A DNA stretch of 44,463 bases from Verrucomicrobiota bacterium. Its GTDB lineage: Bacteria; Verrucomicrobiota; Kiritimatiellia; Kiritimatiellales; Tichowtungiaceae. The stretch is from positions 1 through 44,463 of the forward strand of contig JASKKX010000005.1 in NCBI GenBank assembly GCA_030153935.1, written 5' to 3'. Positions 41,630-44,463 of the stretch are shown in pieces (the first letter of the stretch is position 1; every line of letters begins with the position of its first letter). Made by a program: the position numbers and the translations under genes. The notes beneath the pieces are model-generated. The model worked only from the letters and a program-made list of their open reading frames with translations. It did no database searches and was not told where the DNA came from.

Positions 41630-41896
41630 TCAGATTCCTCCACCGTCGCTGAAAATTTCAGACAGCCGGGCGACCACCTGAGATTCGTTGGTGCCTTCCA
41701 CTTCCACTCGGATTGATTTTCCCTGTTCAATACCCAGTGTCAGCAAATCCAGCATCGAGCCGCCATCCGCCTGCCGGTTATGACTCCCGAAAAGGCGAAC
41801 CTTGACTCCGTGCTGCTTCACCAGATTAACAATTTCGGCGGCGGGCCGCATGTGAAGTCCGTGGGGATGGGTAAAGATCAGATTCTGTGTCTGCAT
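41630..41896 (-). CDS. HPr-family phosphocarrier protein within a sulfur amino acid cluster
   Basis: From ATG 41896 this is an 88-residue HPr fold. The phosphorylatable His is in HPHGLHMRPAAEIVNLVKQH, and the regulatory Ser region reads ADGGSMLDLLTLGI, matching the ADGKSI-type Ser46 segment. Both regulatory residues are thus present, so an HPr kinase could act on it. No other phosphotransferase-system gene is near. It lies between the metY-type and gamma-lyase-type genes with 70 and 15 base gaps, so it is cotranscribed with sulfur metabolism. It may be a regulatory signal carrier; the partner is unknown. Confidence 0.88.
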   Translation of the reverse strand: MQTQNLIFTHPHGLHMRPAAEIVNLVKQHGVKVRLFGSHNRQADGGSMLDLLTLGIEQGKSIRVEVEGTNESQVVARLSEIFSDGGGI

Positions 41897-41966
41897 GGGC
41901 TTCTCTTTCTTTCGGAAATCGGCCGCCAGCCGTGTTTGCGGCCAGTGGCACACTGTGTACAATCCG

Positions 41967-42785
41967 CTAAACAACAGCCTGTTTCAGCGCCTGATCAATG
42001 TCGGCTTTAATGTCTTCAACATCTTCCAGTCCGATGGATAGACGGATGTAGTCTTCCGTCACGCCGGTTTCCCGCTGTTCCTCAGGAGCAAGCTGCTGAT
42101 GCGTGGTGGAAGCCGGGTGAATCACCAGGCTCTTGGAGTCGCCGATGTTCGCCAGATGCGACAGCAACTTCACCGATTCGATGAACTTTTTGCCCGGTTC
42201 CAGTCCGCCCTTGATGCCGAAGCCGACACCGACCGTGTTATCCACCACCAGCGGAATATCGTTTTCGTGCGCGATTTTTGAAATCGCCTCGAAATCCGGC
42301 ACGTCCAGCTTCGGATTGCCGATCGTTTCGACGTAGACGGCGCGGGTCTTCGGCGTAATCGCTTTGCGAAACGCTTCCGGATCGCGCGAATCCACGAACT
42401 TCACCGTACGCCCGAGCTTCGGAAATGTGTGGTGAAACAGCTGATAGGTTCCTCCGTACAGGTTGTTCGCCGCTACAATTTCATCGCCCAACCGTGTGAT
42501 CGCCAGCAGCGCATAGGAAATCGCCGCCTGCCCTGACGCAACACCCAGCGCACCCGTTCCGCCTTCCAGCGCGGCCACGCGCTGTTCGAAGACGTCCGTC
42601 GTCGGATTCATCAGACGCGTGTAGATGTTGCCGAACTCTTCCAGTGCGAACAGGTTCGCCGCGTGCTCCGTGCTTTTGAACACGTAGGACGCTGTCTGAT
42701 AGATCGGAACCGTGCGGGATCCGGTGGTCGGGTCGGGCTGCTGCCCGGCGTGTAATGCCAATGTATTGATTCCTTTTGTAGACAC
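41967..42785 (-). pseudogene. O-acetylhomoserine sulfhydrylase (MetY type) with a central deletion
   Basis: GTG 42785 has AAGGAG eight bases upstream. The N-terminal 180 residues are normal Met[77 protein letters not shown] and PLVVDNTV. They then join [20 protein letters not shown] and the normal C-terminus ([20 protein letters not shown]). About 140 residues are missing at the joint near 42230, including the SLTKxxGGHG segment that carries the PLP lysine. The frame is intact, giving 272 residues instead of about 430. It cannot form the PLP Schiff base and should be inactive unless assembly collapsed a repeat. Confidence 0.8.
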
Positions 42786-42940
42786 CTTCGTTTCTCCTTT
42801 TTTTCGTGATTCTGTTGCTGTTGCTCTGTTTTTTCTGGCGAGCAAGTAGAACGTCCAGAAAGGCTTTCGGCCCGGAGTGTTCTGTCTGGCCGGAATGTTG
42901 ATAGCTCATATCACCACCACCTTTTCTTTCGGATCCGCAG

Positions 42941-43807
42941 TTAGAACGCATACTGTGCGCTCAAGGTAAAACCGTTTCCCAATCCGACCTTGGATGTGGA
43001 TGTTTCATCGCCGGTGTTGACGTAAGCTGCGGCCAGCGTCAGGTGTTCGTTTGCGAACCAGGCGGCGTGCGCATCCCAGTAGTCGGCATTCTTAAAGTCA
43101 TCGAGCTCCGCACCCTGTTTATATTCGAGACCCAGCGCAATGTTTGATGTCGGCAGAATATCGATGTTGCCAAAGAAGGTGACATCACGTTTGTCATTGA
43201 ACCCGAACACACCCGTTACCTGTTCCTTTGTCGACAGAACACCTCCCGAAACCAGCACAGGGCGGGGCAGTTGCGTGATCAGCTTGGTGGCCACCGCATA
43301 GTAGTCGAAGGCGGAATCATTGGCGGCTCCGCTAAAGTCGGTCGACTTATAAAGCGTACCCACCGATATCGCCGGAACCCAGGAGGTTCCTCCGGCGTTC
43401 TCGGAAATCAGAAGCAACTTGGCGCCTATACTCTTTTTATGAATCGTGGTGGCACCATCCTGTGCAATCGCTTCATACCCGTACGAGAGTTCAAGCCGGT
43501 TGAACAGCGTTTCTGAAGCGCCGATCGCCGTCCAGTCCACGTTTACCTCTCCCAGACTGACATACCACGCCCCGAATTGCGGTTTACTGAGTACATCATC
43601 CCAAGAATTTGTTGCCGTGGTATCCTTATTCTGTCCGGACGTATACGCCAGCGGGTTAAAAGCCACACCGCCATTCCCCTGCAAGCTGTTCAGCGGAACT
43701 CCTGCCTGTGTGCTGTGTGCCAGCAAAAGCCCAGCTACCACAGCAATCCACTCTGTTTGTTTGATCAATTTGATCAATCCATTTAACTGTTTCTTCACGT
43801 TTTTCAT
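42941..43807 (-). CDS. DUF3034-like outer membrane protein
   Basis: The protein (288 residues) has a long basic N-terminus and a signal peptide ending HSTQA at about residue 35. The mature start GVPLNSLQGNGGVAFNPLAY resembles the DUF3034 family. Alternating short strands and a terminal aromatic (LSAQYAF) indicate a small beta-barrel. It is the first gene of the minus-strand sulfur cluster, about 155 bases before the metY-type gene, and is preceded by a leader with an internal terminator. It may be an uptake channel. The substrate is unknown. Confidence 0.65.
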   Translation of the reverse strand: MKNVKKQLNGLIKLIKQTEWIAVVAGLLLAHSTQAGVPLNSLQGNGGVAFNPLAYTSGQNKDTTATNSWDDVLSKPQFGAWYVSLGEVNVDWTAIGASETLFNRLELSYGYEAIAQDGATTIHKKSIGAKLLLISENAGGTSWVPAISVGTLYKSTDFSGAANDSAFDYYAVATKLITQLPRPVLVSGGVLSTKEQVTGVFGFNDKRDVTFFGNIDILPTSNIALGLEYKQGAELDDFKNADYWDAHAAWFANEHLTLAAAYVNTGDETSTSKVGLGNGFTLSAQYAF

Positions 43808-43900
43808 TTTTATAACTGCTTCTTTCTATTTTCCCCTTCTCTGTCGGTACGGGCACTTGCCGAACCGTCCCCTGTTTCCAGACACCGTCTGAAAACAAAA

Positions 43901-43930
43901 AACCCGCCTTCCGTATTCCGGAGGGCGGGT
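43901..43930 (-). terminator. Intrinsic terminator in the leader of the DUF3034-like gene
   Basis: The hairpin is CCCGCC with GGCGGG, extended by a TTCCG-CGGAG inner stem and a five-base loop. On the minus strand it is followed by GGTTTTTTG, a good T-run. On the plus strand the T-run is weak. The hairpin therefore acts on transcripts moving toward the outer membrane gene, about 95 bases before its start. This suggests attenuation or riboswitch-like control. Confidence 0.7.
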
Positions 43931-44120
43931 TATGCCGATGATATCTGTTGAAACGTCAGCAGATACGCACAACTCCTCCTTCCGGACGGGCACAAGTGCA
44001 CACACACAGACACATTGCTGCGATGTGGTTTATTGCTGACTTTGTTCCAACAATCTTCATTTAAAACTGCGGCTTCCTGACGATTAGTTATATGCGTCTT
44101 TTATGATAATTTTTATCGTG

Positions 44121-44147
44121 TTTATAAAAACAAGAACCCGTTGTCAA
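44121..44147 (-). promoter_or_regulatory. Possible sigma-70-type promoter for the DUF3034-like gene
   Basis: On the minus strand TTGACA (44142-44147) stands 15 bases before TATAAA (44121-44126), a little shorter than the ideal 17. About 180 bases of leader then precede the terminator hairpin at 43901-43930. The motif match is good but the spacing is not, so this is tentative. Confidence 0.35.
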
Positions 44148-44164
44148 ACGGTTTTTGGAAAATA

Positions 44165-44463
44165 CTTTCGTTTTACGACCTGAAATAGACTGCGCCGAGG
44201 ACGCAGAGTCCGGCCCAGAGATGTCGTACATGTCTTGCGGGGTGAAAGTCCCCGTCGCGGTGAGTTAAGCTCCTCACCGTGTACCGAGTATTGAGCTTTC
44301 GGCGGAGCTTCCGAAGGAAAGTGAACAAAGAAGGATAAGCGTATACAGGGAAGTGTGCAGGCCGTGTCCGGTCCTGAAATAAGTTGTCACTTTGGAAAGG
44401 AGAAAGTCCAAAGTGAGTACAGCGATACGGTACAGTGAGGCGTTTAAGCGGGGGGTGGTTGAC
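44165..44463 (+). mobile_element. 5' part of a probable group II intron, cut by the window end
   Basis: The region is dense in short stems. GCGGGGTGAAAGTCCCCGTC at about 44238 is the GTGAAAGTCC-type loop common near the 5' end of bacterial group II introns. It is followed by GGTGAGttaagCTCaCC and by AAGGAGAAAGTCC...GTACAGCGATACGGTACAGTG, which fit domain I. No coding frame has begun by 44463. The maturase gene would lie beyond the end. The exact 5' splice site (GTGYG-like) could not be fixed. Contigs often break inside such repeated elements. Confidence 0.5.

Noticed and set aside
43932-44115. SAM or cobalamin riboswitch before the sulfur cluster
   Set aside because: I looked for the conserved cores on the minus strand (for example the AGAG...GGCAACC pattern of SAM-I) and did not find them. 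Only a generic leader with terminator can be supported.
1-44463. tRNA or rRNA genes
   Set aside because: No tRNA-like TTCRANNC arm with matching acceptor stem and no ribosomal RNA signature was noticed on reading. A tRNA covariance search would be needed to exclude a tRNA fully.

Overview
The window looks like a contig from a Gram-negative, probably anaerobic bacterium. Lipid A genes (fabZ, lpxA) and a complete Tol-Pal set show an outer membrane, and rubrerythrin suggests an anaerobic or microaerophilic life. A recurring palindrome of the form TTTTCCAA-N3-TTGGAAAA, the heavy load of decaying transferred genes and the gene content suggest the PVC group, possibly Kiritimatiellota. That placement is inference and not proven by any marker here. 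The first ten bases match the 3' end of the Illumina adapter and both ends lie in mobile elements, so the window is probably a whole assembled contig broken at repeats.

Layout. 1-2400: an IS1634-type insertion sequence abutting a fragment of an IS4-type transposase. 2410-9700: envelope and housekeeping genes (PpiC/SurA-like lipoprotein, YkgJ-like protein, fabZ-lpxA, a GspE/PilB ATPase), then a NifA-like regulator with its central part deleted, a GNAT acetyltransferase and a metal/arsenical-type permease. 9916-10405: remains of an MFS transporter. 10615-15501: a tightly overlapping five-gene operon (GT4, GT2, nucleotidyltransferase-fold protein, alkaline-phosphatase-fold protein, membrane-anchored receiver protein), the best candidate for an undescribed surface-glycan system. 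15895-22325 (minus): rubrerythrin, then the tolQ-tolR-tolA-like-tolB-pal operon extended by a degenerate GGDEF protein and pdxJ.

23645-36711 is accessory DNA. It carries an ECF sigma factor with a small zinc-finger partner, a broken oxidative-stress set (peroxiredoxin-DUF547 fusion, AhpD-like protein, Cys-rich protein), toxin-antitoxin remnants, an arsenic module (truncated flavin reductase, radical SAM enzyme, ArsM), an AAA/DUF4143 ATPase inserted beside a duplicated arsM tail, a MuF-domain chimera, and DUF2971, DUF3047 and fatty acid hydroxylase genes. Two dispersed inverted-repeat families are concentrated here. Many genes carry one clear lesion: a homopolymer frameshift, a nonsense codon, an internal deletion or an end truncation.

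36770-43807 (minus) is a sulfur amino acid cluster: DUF3034-like outer membrane protein, a metY-type gene that has lost its PLP lysine through an internal deletion, an HPr-like protein, two cystathionine gamma-lyase/synthase family enzymes, cystathionine beta-synthase and cysK. Together these could interconvert homocysteine, cystathionine and cysteine. The last 300 bases look like the 5' domain of a group II intron whose maturase lies beyond the window.
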